DNA from: Oscillospiraceae bacterium
GTDB lineage: Bacteria; Bacillota; Clostridia; Oscillospirales; Oscillospiraceae
DNA length: 11,792 nt
Direction: 5' to 3'
Assembly: GCA_016296565.1 (NCBI GenBank)
Contig: JAEDJB010000053.1
Span: 1-11,792 of the forward strand
Position numbers and translations under genes: made by a program. A model generated the notes under the pieces. That model was not told the origin of the DNA and did no database searches. It worked only from the letters and a program-made list of their open reading frames with translations. This document shows positions 1-5,553 of this stretch, one piece after another. The number at the start of each line of letters is the position of its first letter. Position 1 is the first letter of the stretch.

Positions 1-20
1 AGCAAACCAAAGCGTCCCCG
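1..20 (+). repeat. Leader repeat copy 1 (pair with 1721-1740)
   Basis: The first 20 bases match 1721-1740 at 16 of 20 positions, with shared core AAACCAAAGC. It lies in the leader of the first symporter, and its partner lies at the equivalent place before the second. The simplest reading is that a tandem duplication carried the leader along with the gene. The repeat may continue to the left, out of view. Confidence 0.55.
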
Positions 21-101
21 GCGACACTGCCAGGGCCCCCATGGGTGAGAGAGCGGACAGACTGTCACTGGTGGCGGCGGAGGTCGGAAAGGGAGTATCG
101 C
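1..101 (+). promoter_or_regulatory. 5' leader of the first AGCS symporter (promoter outside window)
   Basis: This untranslated stretch precedes the first symporter. It begins with a 20-base block that recurs at 1721-1740 with 16 of 20 bases identical. CATGGG at 40-45 and GCGG at 53-56 recur at 1761-1766 and 1774-1777, so the two leaders keep nearly the same spacing. A purine-rich ribosome binding site, AAAGGGAG (88-95), sits 6 bases before the ATG. No promoter is visible, so transcription must start to the left of the window. I do not recognise a known riboswitch here. A function for the conserved blocks is inferred only from their retention beside both paralogues. Confidence 0.5.
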
Positions 102-1493
102 ATGGAAATTATTGTACGAATCAACGACGCAATCAACAATGTGGTGTGGGGCGCCCCCATGCTCATCATGCTGATCGGTGTGGGCATCCTCATGACCCTG
201 CGAACCAAGGGGCTGCAGTTCCGGAAGTTCGGCCACGTCATGAAGAACACCGTAGGCAAGATGTTCCACAAGCAGGAAGCGGGGGAAGGAGAGATGACCC
301 CCTTCCAGGCGCTGACTACCGCGCTGGGCAGCACGGTAGGCACCGGCAACATTGCCGGCGTGACCTCGGCCATTACCCTGGGCGGACCCGGGGCACTGTT
401 CTGGCTGTGGATCACGGCCCTCATCGGCATGTGCACCAAATACTCTGAGGTGCTGCTGGCCGTCAAGTTCCGGGAGAGGAACAAGTACGGCGACTGGGTG
501 GGCGGACCCATGTATTATATTAAAAACGGCCTGGGGAAGAACTGGAAGTGGCTGGCCATTCTCTTCTCCATCTTTGCCGCGTTTGCCACTTTGGGCATCG
601 GCAACGCGGTGCAGGCCGGCAACATTACTTCGTCTATCAACAACGTGATCACTGCCTTCAACCCCGATTTTTCGGGCCAGACGATGGTCAACGTGGTGGG
701 CGGACTGATCCTGGCGGCGCTGGTGGGCATTGTCCTCTTCGGCGGCGTGAAGCGCCTGGGCGCGGTCACCGAAAAGCTGGTGCCGGTGATGGCAGCCCTT
801 TACATTGTGACCTGCCTGGTGGTCATCGTGACCCACGCCAGCGCCCTGCCCGCTGTCTTCCATGACATTTTCCAGGGCGCCTTCTCCCCCAAGGGCGTCA
901 CCGGCGGCGCGGTGGGCTCCATGTTTATCGTCCTCACCTGGGGTGTCAAGCGGGGCATCTTTTCCAACGAGGCCGGCCTGGGCTCGGCCCCCATTGCTCA
1001 CGCAACCACCTCTGAGACCGACCCTGTGAAACAGGGCATGTACGGCATCTTTGAGGTCTTCATGATCACCATCATCCTGTGCACCATCACCGGTCTGACC
1101 CTGCTGACCTCCGGCATCGACCTGAACTACGGCGTGGGCGCGGATACCTCCATGAACGCCGCCGCTCTGGGCACGGTGTTCGGGGAGAAGGGCGGCGCGG
1201 TGATTATCGCCGTCTGCATCATCCTCTTCGCCTTTTCCACCATCCCCGGCTGGACTCTGTACGGCACCCGCTGCTGCGAGTTCCTCTTTGGGGAAAAGGC
1301 CATCAAGCCCTATCAGATCCTCAGCATCGTGGTGGTCTTTGTGGGCTGCACCATGAACCTGGACCTGGTGTGGAACATTGCCGACACCCTGAATGGTCTC
1401 ATGGCCATTCCCAACCTGATCGCGATCATCGCCCTGTCCGGGGTGGTGGTCAAGGAGACCAAGCGCTACTTTGCCGAACGGGCCGGCAAATGA
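102..1493 (+). CDS. AGCS-family sodium:alanine/glycine symporter (paralogue 1)
   Basis: This is a cytoplasmic-membrane symporter of 463 residues, normal for the amino acid carrier (AGCS) family, which imports alanine or glycine with Na+ or H+. Family hallmarks are FQALTTALGSTVGTGNIAGV (68-87), GGPGALFWLW (94-103), a TKYSEVLLAVKFRE stretch (112-125), GGPMYYI (134-140) and KRGIFSNEAGLGSAPIAHA (283-301). About ten or eleven hydrophobic segments fit the LeuT-like fold. An in-frame upstream ATG at 45 exists, but the ATG at 102 has AAAGGGAG 6 bases upstream and aligns exactly with the start of the second paralogue. A hairpin terminator follows, so the gene is probably monocistronic at its 3' end. 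Substrate preference (alanine versus glycine) cannot be read from the sequence. Confidence 0.93.
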   Translation: MEIIVRINDAINNVVWGAPMLIMLIGVGILMTLRTKGLQFRKFGHVMKNTVGKMFHKQEAGEGEMTPFQALTTALGSTVGTGNIAGVTSAITLGGPGALFWLWITALIGMCTKYSEVLLAVKFRERNKYGDWVGGPMYYIKNGLGKNWKWLAILFSIFAAFATLGIGNAVQAGNITSSINNVITAFNPDFSGQTMVNVVGGLILAALVGIVLFGGVKRLGAVTEKLVPVMAALYIVTCLVVIVTHASALPAVFHDIFQGAFSPKGVTGGAVGSMFIVLTWGVKRGIFSNEAGLGSAPIAHATTSETDPVKQGMYGIFEVFMITIILCTITGLTLLTSGIDLNYGVGADTSMNAAALGTVFGEKGGAVIIAVCIILFAFSTIPGWTLYGTRCCEFLFGEKAIKPYQILSIVVVFVGCTMNLDLVWNIADTLNGLMAIPNLIAIIALSGVVVKETKRYFAERAGK

Positions 1494-1530
1494 GAGTGGT
1501 TCCAATCGGAATAGACAAAATCCACAAATT

Positions 1531-1577
1531 GTAAAAGAAATCCGCGGGAAGGTATACCTCCTGCGGATTTCTTTTAC
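1531..1577. terminator. Long hairpin terminator, probably bidirectional
   Basis: A perfect 15-base-pair stem is formed by 1531-1545 (GTAAAAGAAATCCGC) and 1563-1577 (GCGGATTTCTTTTAC). Inside it, GGGA (1546-1549) pairs with TCCT (1559-1562), one pair being G·U. The GC core is followed by a T-rich tract (1568-1575) and preceded by the matching A-rich tract, so it could stop transcription in either direction. It begins 37 bases after the stop codon of the first symporter and separates it from the second. Confidence 0.85.
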
Positions 1578-1593
1578 AGAAATTTAAAACCTC

Positions 1594-1608
1594 CTTAACT
1601 TGGTTAAG
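1594..1608. repeat. Short inverted repeat upstream of symporter 2
   Basis: CTTAAC (1594-1599) and GTTAAG (1603-1608) are perfect inverted arms around a TTG spacer. The site lies about 55 bases upstream of the candidate -35 of the second symporter. That suits an upstream regulator-binding dyad, but arms this short can arise by chance. No regulator is encoded in the window. Confidence 0.3.
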
Positions 1609-1663
1609 CGAGATTGCACAGATACCCTGGGGAAAAATGTCGGGAAACTTTACATTTCGTTGA

Positions 1664-1693
1664 TTGCGCGGGGGTGACAAACAGTAGTATACT
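1664..1693 (+). promoter_or_regulatory. Candidate sigma-A promoter of symporter 2
   Basis: TATACT (1688-1693) matches five of six -10 consensus bases. TTGCGC (1664-1669), 18 bases upstream, is a weak -35. Transcription would start near 1700, giving a leader of about 130 bases that includes the block shared with the first symporter. The weak -35 suggests an activator or a different exact start. Other -35 choices (GTGACA at 1674-1679, TTTACA at 1649-1654) give poor spacing to a good -10. Confidence 0.4.
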
Positions 1694-1696
1694 ACT
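1683..1696. promoter_or_regulatory. Perfect 14-base palindrome over the candidate -10 (possible operator)
   Basis: AGTAGTATACTACT reads identically on both strands and contains the candidate -10 hexamer of the second symporter. A dimeric repressor bound here would block RNA polymerase. The GTAGTATACTAC core loosely resembles GntR-type operators, but no regulator is named by the sequence itself. A -10 box such as TATA is partly self-complementary, so some of the symmetry comes free. Confidence 0.4.
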
Positions 1697-1720
1697 ACAT
1701 GTGCGCGCAGGCGCAACAAA

Positions 1721-1740
1721 AGTAAACCAAAGCATTCCAG
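1721..1740 (+). repeat. Leader repeat copy 2 (pair with 1-20)
   Basis: This block matches bases 1-20 at 16 of 20 positions. The shared CATGGG and GCGG blocks follow at almost the same offsets: 40 versus 39 bases to CATGGG, then 13 bases in both. It lies in the transcribed leader of the second symporter if the promoter call is right. Confidence 0.55.
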
Positions 1741-1756
1741 GCGCGGGCATCTGGGG

Positions 1757-1778
1757 GCCGCATGGGGCAACATGCGGC
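1757..1778 (+). other. Leader hairpin before symporter 2
   Basis: GCCGCATG (1757-1764) and CATGCGGC (1771-1778) form a perfect 8-base-pair stem with the six-base loop GGGCAA. There is no T-tract after it, so it is not a terminator. The first leader conserves part of the primary sequence but cannot form the same stem, so comparison of the two copies does not support the hairpin as the conserved element. It may be an RNA-stability or attenuation element, or have no role. Confidence 0.35.
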
Positions 1779-1829
1779 GAATGGCCGGGCGCTGAGGAAG
1801 GCAAAGGGAGAAAAGGAGATCATATTAGA

Positions 1830-3227
1830 ATGGAAATTGTCGCGAGTATCAACGGCGCGATCAACAGTGTGGTCTGGGGACCGCCCATGTTGATCCTGCT
1901 GATCGGCGTCGGCATCCTGATGACGCTGAGAACCCAGGGAGTCCAGTTCCGGAAGTTCGGCTTCGCCATGAAGAACACCCTGGGCAAGATGTTCAAGCGG
2001 ACCAAGGCCGGCGACGGGGAAATGACCCCCTTCCAGGCTGTGTCCACCGCTCTGGCGGGCACCGTGGGTACCGGCAACATCGCCGGTATCACCTCCGCCG
2101 TCACCCTGGGCGGCCCGGGCGCGCTGTTCTGGCTGTGGGTCACCGCCCTCATCGGCATGTGTACCAAGTATTCCGAGGTGCTGCTGTCCGTCAAGTTCCG
2201 TGAACGCAACGAGTACGGCGACTGGGTGGGCGGCCCCATGTACTACATCAAGAACGGCCTGGGCAAGAACTGGAAGTGGCTGGGTATTCTCTTCTCCCTC
2301 TTTGCCGCGCTGGCCGCTCTGGGCACCGGCAACGCCATCCAGTCCGGCAACATTGTCAGCTCCGTGAACACCGCCATCCTGGCTTTCAACCCCAGCTTCA
2401 GCGGTCAGGCCACCGTGAACCTGGTGCTGGGCATTATCCTGGCCGTTCTGGCAGCCTTCGTTCTCTTCGGCGGCATCAAGCGTCTGGGCTCCGTCACCGA
2501 GAAGCTGGTGCCCTTCATGGCAGCGGTCTACATTGTGGCCTGCCTGGTGGTCATCATCGGCCACGCCTCCAGCCTGCCCGCCGTGTTCCACGACATTTTC
2601 GTGGGCGCTTTCACCCCCAAGGGTGTCACCGGCGGCGCCGTGGGCTCCATGATCGTGGTGCTCACCTGGGGCATGAAGCGGGGTATCTTCTCCAACGAGG
2701 CTGGTCTTGGTACCGCGCCTATGGCTCACGCCACCACCTCCGAGACCGTCCCTGTGAAGCAGGCTGTCTACGGCATCTTTGAGGTCTTTATCGACACCAT
2801 CGTCATCTGCACCCTCACCGGCCTGACCCTGCTGTGCTCCGGCATCGACCTGAACATCGGCACCCAGGGCGACACCTCTCTGGTGGCAGCCTCTCTGGGT
2901 ACCGTCTTCACCCAGAAGGGCGGCGCGCTGATCATCGCCATCGGCCTGGCCCTGTTCGCCTTCTCCACCATTCTGGGCTGGGCGCTGTACGGCTCCCGCT
3001 GCTGCGAGTTTATCTTTGGGCCCAAGGCCATCAAGCCCTATCAGATCATCTACGTGATCATCATCGTGGTGGGCGCCACGGTGGACCTGGGCCTGGTGTG
3101 GGAGATCGCCGACACCCTCAACGGCCTCATGGCCATCCCCAACCTGATCGCCGTGGCCGGCCTGTCCGGCGTGGTGGTCAAGGAGACCAGAGACTACTTC
3201 AAGAATCACAAGCAGGAAGAAGCCTGA
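1830..3227 (+). CDS. AGCS-family sodium:alanine/glycine symporter (paralogue 2)
   Basis: This 465-residue protein is colinear with the first symporter without gaps until the last few residues, and it has the same membrane topology and role in Na+-coupled uptake of alanine or glycine. It retains the family motifs: GTVGTGNIAG (77-86), GGPGALFWLW (94-103), GGPMYYI (134-140) and RGIFSNEAGLGTAPMAHATT (284-303). The frame is open upstream to 1614, but the ATG at 1830 has AAAAGGAG (1811-1818) 11 bases before it and aligns with paralogue 1. It has its own candidate promoter and its own terminator, so it can be regulated separately. Differences cluster in the loop near residues 55-61, in 180-215 and in the C-terminal tail. 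Whether they alter substrate choice is unknown. Confidence 0.93.
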   Translation: MEIVASINGAINSVVWGPPMLILLIGVGILMTLRTQGVQFRKFGFAMKNTLGKMFKRTKAGDGEMTPFQAVSTALAGTVGTGNIAGITSAVTLGGPGALFWLWVTALIGMCTKYSEVLLSVKFRERNEYGDWVGGPMYYIKNGLGKNWKWLGILFSLFAALAALGTGNAIQSGNIVSSVNTAILAFNPSFSGQATVNLVLGIILAVLAAFVLFGGIKRLGSVTEKLVPFMAAVYIVACLVVIIGHASSLPAVFHDIFVGAFTPKGVTGGAVGSMIVVLTWGMKRGIFSNEAGLGTAPMAHATTSETVPVKQAVYGIFEVFIDTIVICTLTGLTLLCSGIDLNIGTQGDTSLVAASLGTVFTQKGGALIIAIGLALFAFSTILGWALYGSRCCEFIFGPKAIKPYQIIYVIIIVVGATVDLGLVWEIADTLNGLMAIPNLIAVAGLSGVVVKETRDYFKNHKQEEA

Positions 3228-3233
3228 TTGCGC

Positions 3234-3281
3234 AAATCCCCCTCCCCGGGGCGGCCCGTCCGCCCCCGGAAGGGGATTTTT
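3234..3281 (+). terminator. Intrinsic terminator after symporter 2
   Basis: AAATCCCC (3234-3241) pairs with GGGGATTT (3272-3279). Inside, a GC-rich stem forms between CCGGGGCGG and CCGCCCCCGG, with one extra C on the right arm. A T-run (3277-3281) ends it. It starts 6 bases after the stop codon and insulates the symporter from the purine operon. Confidence 0.9.
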
Positions 3282-3324
3282 CCGTTTCTCTATGAAAGAA
3301 TACACAGAGGAAGGGCCAGAAAGC

Positions 3325-3340
3325 AGGCAAACCTTTGCAT
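3325..3340. promoter_or_regulatory. PurR-like operator candidate upstream of purE
   Basis: AGGCAAACCTTTGCAT matches 13 of 16 positions of the enterobacterial PurR box (ACGCAAACGTTTGCGT). It lies 8 bases upstream of the -35 of the purine operon. The GCAAA/TTTGC arms are perfectly symmetric. Against it, the central CpG step that LacI-family proteins recognise is CC here, and LacI-type PurR is not the usual purine regulator in Firmicutes. Treat it as a candidate only. Confidence 0.25.
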
Positions 3341-3348
3341 TCTTTGGC

Positions 3349-3377
3349 TTGCGAAACGGGAGACACTATAGTATAAT
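3349..3377 (+). promoter_or_regulatory. Sigma-A promoter of the purine operon
   Basis: TTGCGA (3349-3354) is a four-of-six -35, and TATAAT (3372-3377) is a perfect -10 at 17-base spacing. A second overlapping TATAAT occurs at 3377-3382. Transcription would start near 3384-3390, a few bases before the first stem of the riboswitch aptamer at 3398. That agreement supports both calls. The leader would be about 170 bases. Confidence 0.8.
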
Positions 3378-3397
3378 ATAATCCATAAAAACAAGAA

Positions 3398-3466
3398 CTT
3401 TTTGTGACTGACGGAAGTGGGGAAACCACGGGGAGCAAAAAGCATTATCTAGCCGACCGTCTGGGC
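3398..3466 (+). ncRNA. ZMP/ZTP (pfl) riboswitch aptamer
   Basis: The aptamer senses AICAR 5'-phosphate (ZMP) or its triphosphate, which accumulate when 10-formyl-tetrahydrofolate is scarce. P1 is a perfect 7-base-pair stem, CTTTTTG (3398-3404) with CAAAAAG (3436-3442). P1 is followed by the class-typical GTGACTGACGG (3404-3414). P2 is GTGG/CCAC (3417-3420 with 3426-3429) with a GGAAA loop, followed by GGGGAGC (3430-3436). After a short linker comes the conserved 3' domain GCCGACCGTCTGGGC (3452-3466), where GCC/GGC can form P3. CCG at 3457-3459 can pair with CGG at 3412-3414 as the pseudoknot. These elements and their order match the known class closely. It heads a purine operon whose PurH consumes the ligand, an expected target. 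Confidence 0.9.
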
Positions 3467-3509
3467 AGTTCAATTTTCAACAATGAAGGGAATTGGACTG
3501 CCGATTTTT
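3464..3509 (+). terminator. Riboswitch-controlled intrinsic terminator
   Basis: GGCAGTTCAATTTTC (3464-3478) pairs over 15 bases with GGGAATTGGACTGCC (3488-3502), three pairs being G·U. The loop is nine bases and the T-run is 3505-3509. The first three bases of the left arm are the GGC that closes P3 of the aptamer, so folded aptamer and full terminator exclude each other. Ligand binding should therefore prevent termination and switch the operon on. Confidence 0.88.
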
Positions 3510-3556
3510 GTATTTCTGCCAACCGAAGACAACCAAGAAAAGGAGAGAATGGAACC

Positions 3557-4048
3557 ATGAAAAAAGTAGGCGTCATCATGGGCAGTGACAGCGATCTGCC
3601 CGTTGTAGAGAAGGCCATTGACAAGCTCAAGGAGTACGAGGTCCCCTTTGAGGTCCACGTCTACTCCGCCCACCGGACGCCGGAGGAGGCCAAGGACTTC
3701 GCCCGCACGGCCCAGGAAAAGGGCTTCGGGGCGATCATCGCCGCCGCCGGCAAGGCAGCCCACCTGGCAGGAGCCCTGGCAGCCAACACCACCCTGCCGG
3801 TGATCGGCATTCCGGTAAAGTCCTCTACCCTGGACGGGCTGGACGCTCTGCTGTCCACGGTGCAGATGCCCACCGGCATCCCTGTGGCTACCGTTGCCAT
3901 TGATGGCGCAGCCAACGCGGCTCTTCTGGCCATTCAAATCCTGGCGGTGTCCGACGAGGCCTTGGCGGAAAAGCTCCGGGCCACCCGGGCAGCGGACGCC
4001 AAAAAGGTTCTGGAAAAGAACGCTGCCGTTGAGGCAAAGTTCAACTAA
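3557..4048 (+). CDS. purE: PurE, class I N5-CAIR mutase / AIR carboxylase
   Basis: PurE catalyses step 6 of purine synthesis, forming CAIR (4-carboxyaminoimidazole ribonucleotide) in the cytoplasm. At 163 residues it is the usual size. It has the GSDSD phosphate loop (9-13), SAHRTP (37-42, with the active-site His at 39), an AAGKAAHLAG loop (63-72), PVIGIPV (81-87) and VQMPTGIPVATVAI (102-115). The loop usually reads GAGGAAHLPG, so Lys66 replaces a Gly, probably a lineage variant. SAHRTP and AAHL place it in class I, which normally works with PurK, and no purK is in this window. The ATG at 3557 has AGGAG (3541-3545) 11 bases upstream. An in-frame extension back to 3404 would run through the riboswitch and is not believed. 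It is the first gene of the operon, directly under the riboswitch terminator. Confidence 0.95.
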   Translation: MKKVGVIMGSDSDLPVVEKAIDKLKEYEVPFEVHVYSAHRTPEEAKDFARTAQEKGFGAIIAAAGKAAHLAGALAANTTLPVIGIPVKSSTLDGLDALLSTVQMPTGIPVATVAIDGAANAALLAIQILAVSDEALAEKLRATRAADAKKVLEKNAAVEAKFN

Positions 4049-4089
4049 ATAAAACAGAAACAGCTCTGACAGGAATGGAGGAATAAAGT

Positions 4090-5511
4090 ATGGGTGGATT
4101 TTGCGGCGCGATCTCCAACCGTGACGTTGTAATCGACGTATTTTTTGGCACGGACTATCACTCTCACCTGGGCACCCGCCGGGGCGGCATGGCGGCCTAT
4201 GACCCGGACCTGGGCTTCCAGCGGGAGATTCACAACATCGAAAACGCCCCCTTCCGCACCAAGTTCGACCGGACGGTGGGGGAGATGAAGGGCAAGCTGT
4301 GCATCGGCAGCATCAGCGACACGGATCCCCAGCCTCTGCTGGTCCGGTCCATCCACGGCACCTATGCCATCTGCGTGGTGGGCCACATCCGCAACGAGGA
4401 GGAGCTGATCAAGGAGCTGCTGGAGACCGAGGACGGCCACTTTGAGGCCATGAGCGGCGGCCGGGTCAACTCCAACGAGCTGATTGCCGCCCTCATCAGC
4501 CAGCGCCCCACCATCCATGAGGGCATCCGCTACGCCCAGGACGTGGTTCAGGGCACCGTGTCGGTGCTCATCATGACCCCGGACAAGCTCATCGCCGGCC
4601 GTGACTGGTGCGGCCGCCTGCCCATCCACATCGGCCAGGACGAGGAGGGCTGCTGCGTGGCCTTCGAGACCTTCGCCTACCAGAAGATGGGCTATCACGA
4701 CGCCTATGAGCTGGGCCCCGCCGAGGTGGTGGAGATCACCGCCGACGGCTGGAAGACCCTGATGGAGCCCCGGGACGAGCTGAAGGTCTGCGCCTTCCTG
4801 TGGACCTACTATGGCTACCCCAACTCCAGCTATGAGGGCATCAACGTGGAGACCATGCGCTACAGAAACGGCGAGATCCTGGCCCGCCAGGACAAGGAGA
4901 AGGGCGTGGCCCAGGACATCGACATGGTCAGCGGCGTGCCCGACTCCGGCACCCCCCATGCCATCGGCTACGCCAACGAGAGCAAGGTCCCCTTCGGCCG
5001 CCCCTTCATCAAGTACACCCCCACTTGGCCCCGGAGCTTTATGCCCACCACCCAGCGGGAGCGGAACATGGTGGCCAAGATGAAGCAGGTCCCCGTCCAC
5101 GAGCTCATTCAGGACAAGAAGCTGCTGCTGGTGGACGACAGCATCGTCCGGGGTACCCAGCTGCGGGAGACGGTGGAATTCCTCTATGAGAACGGCGCCA
5201 AGGAGGTCCACATCCGCTCGGCCTGTCCCCCCATCATGTTTGGCTGCCGGTACCTGAACTTCTCCAGCAGCAAGTCCGAGATGGAGCTGCTGGCCCGCCG
5301 CACCATCTATGAGCTGGAAGGGGAAGAGGGCATGAAGTACGTGGAGGAGTATTCCGACGGCCGCACCGAGCGGGGCAAAAAGCTCCGGGAGCACATCTGC
5401 AAGACCATGCACTTCACCTCTCTGGACTACCAGACCCTGGACGGCCTGGTGGAGGCCATCGGCCTGCCCGAGTGCCAGCTGTGCACCTATTGCTGGAACG
5501 GCAAGTTATAA
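4090..5511 (+). CDS. purF: Divergent amidophosphoribosyltransferase (PurF homologue)
   Basis: PurF makes phosphoribosylamine from PRPP and glutamine, the committed first step. This 473-residue protein has an N-terminal Ntn-hydrolase domain (about 1-230) and a phosphoribosyltransferase domain with the PRPP motif LLLVDDSIVRGT (345-356) and a VPDSGTPHAIGYA stretch (283-295). The nucleophile would be Cys5, exposed after removal of a four-residue MGGF propeptide. Cys234, Cys386 and the CxxCxxC at 462-468 resemble the Fe-S ligands of Bacillus PurF. The glutaminase site is odd. The usual GH.RY.T stretch reads GSISDTDPQP (73-82), HNGN reads VVGH (96-99), and SDSE reads NSNE (127-130), so residues that bind glutamine look lost. 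The flexible loop normally reading RYVGRTF is KYTPTWPRSF (308-317). GGAGG (4077-4081) lies 8 bases before the ATG. It is probably the operon's working PurF, but glutamine use is uncertain. Confidence 0.85.
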   Translation: MGGFCGAISNRDVVIDVFFGTDYHSHLGTRRGGMAAYDPDLGFQREIHNIENAPFRTKFDRTVGEMKGKLCIGSISDTDPQPLLVRSIHGTYAICVVGHIRNEEELIKELLETEDGHFEAMSGGRVNSNELIAALISQRPTIHEGIRYAQDVVQGTVSVLIMTPDKLIAGRDWCGRLPIHIGQDEEGCCVAFETFAYQKMGYHDAYELGPAEVVEITADGWKTLMEPRDELKVCAFLWTYYGYPNSSYEGINVETMRYRNGEILARQDKEKGVAQDIDMVSGVPDSGTPHAIGYANESKVPFGRPFIKYTPTWPRSFMPTTQRERNMVAKMKQVPVHELIQDKKLLLVDDSIVRGTQLRETVEFLYENGAKEVHIRSACPPIMFGCRYLNFSSSKSEMELLARRTIYELEGEEGMKYVEEYSDGRTERGKKLREHICKTMHFTSLDYQTLDGLVEAIGLPECQLCTYCWNGKL

Positions 5512-5553
5512 ACGACAGACGGTTTTTTGGATAGAAAGAAATGGAGGTTATTT

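Noticed and set aside
1..101. Glycine riboswitch before the AGCS genes
   Set aside because: Glycine riboswitches often precede this transporter family, and pieces such as GGCGAATGG and GAGGAAGGCAAAGG in the second leader look faintly similar. The required core stems and joining sequences are not present in either leader.
1614..1829. 72-codon in-frame extension of symporter 2
   Set aside because: It includes the candidate promoter and leader, has no hydrophobic or family sequence, and the ATG at 1830 has a strong ribosome binding site.
1695..3305. Minus-strand open frame (536 codons) opposite symporter 2
   Set aside because: Gly/His/Asp/Gln-rich shadow frame that crosses the terminator and leader of the real gene. 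Not credible.
3360..3440. Guanine/adenine riboswitch or Bacillus PurR box in the purE leader
   Set aside because: A purine aptamer core and paired CGAA-type PurBoxes were looked for and not found. The stems and conserved bases fit the ZMP/ZTP class instead.
3404..3556. N-terminal extension of PurE from an upstream in-frame GTG
   Set aside because: The extension lies inside the riboswitch aptamer and terminator. The ATG at 3557 has a good ribosome binding site and gives the normal PurE N-terminus.
4045..5412. Long minus-strand open frame (455 codons) opposite purF
   Set aside because: Shadow of the purF coding frame: biased composition, no domain, no sensible ribosome binding site.
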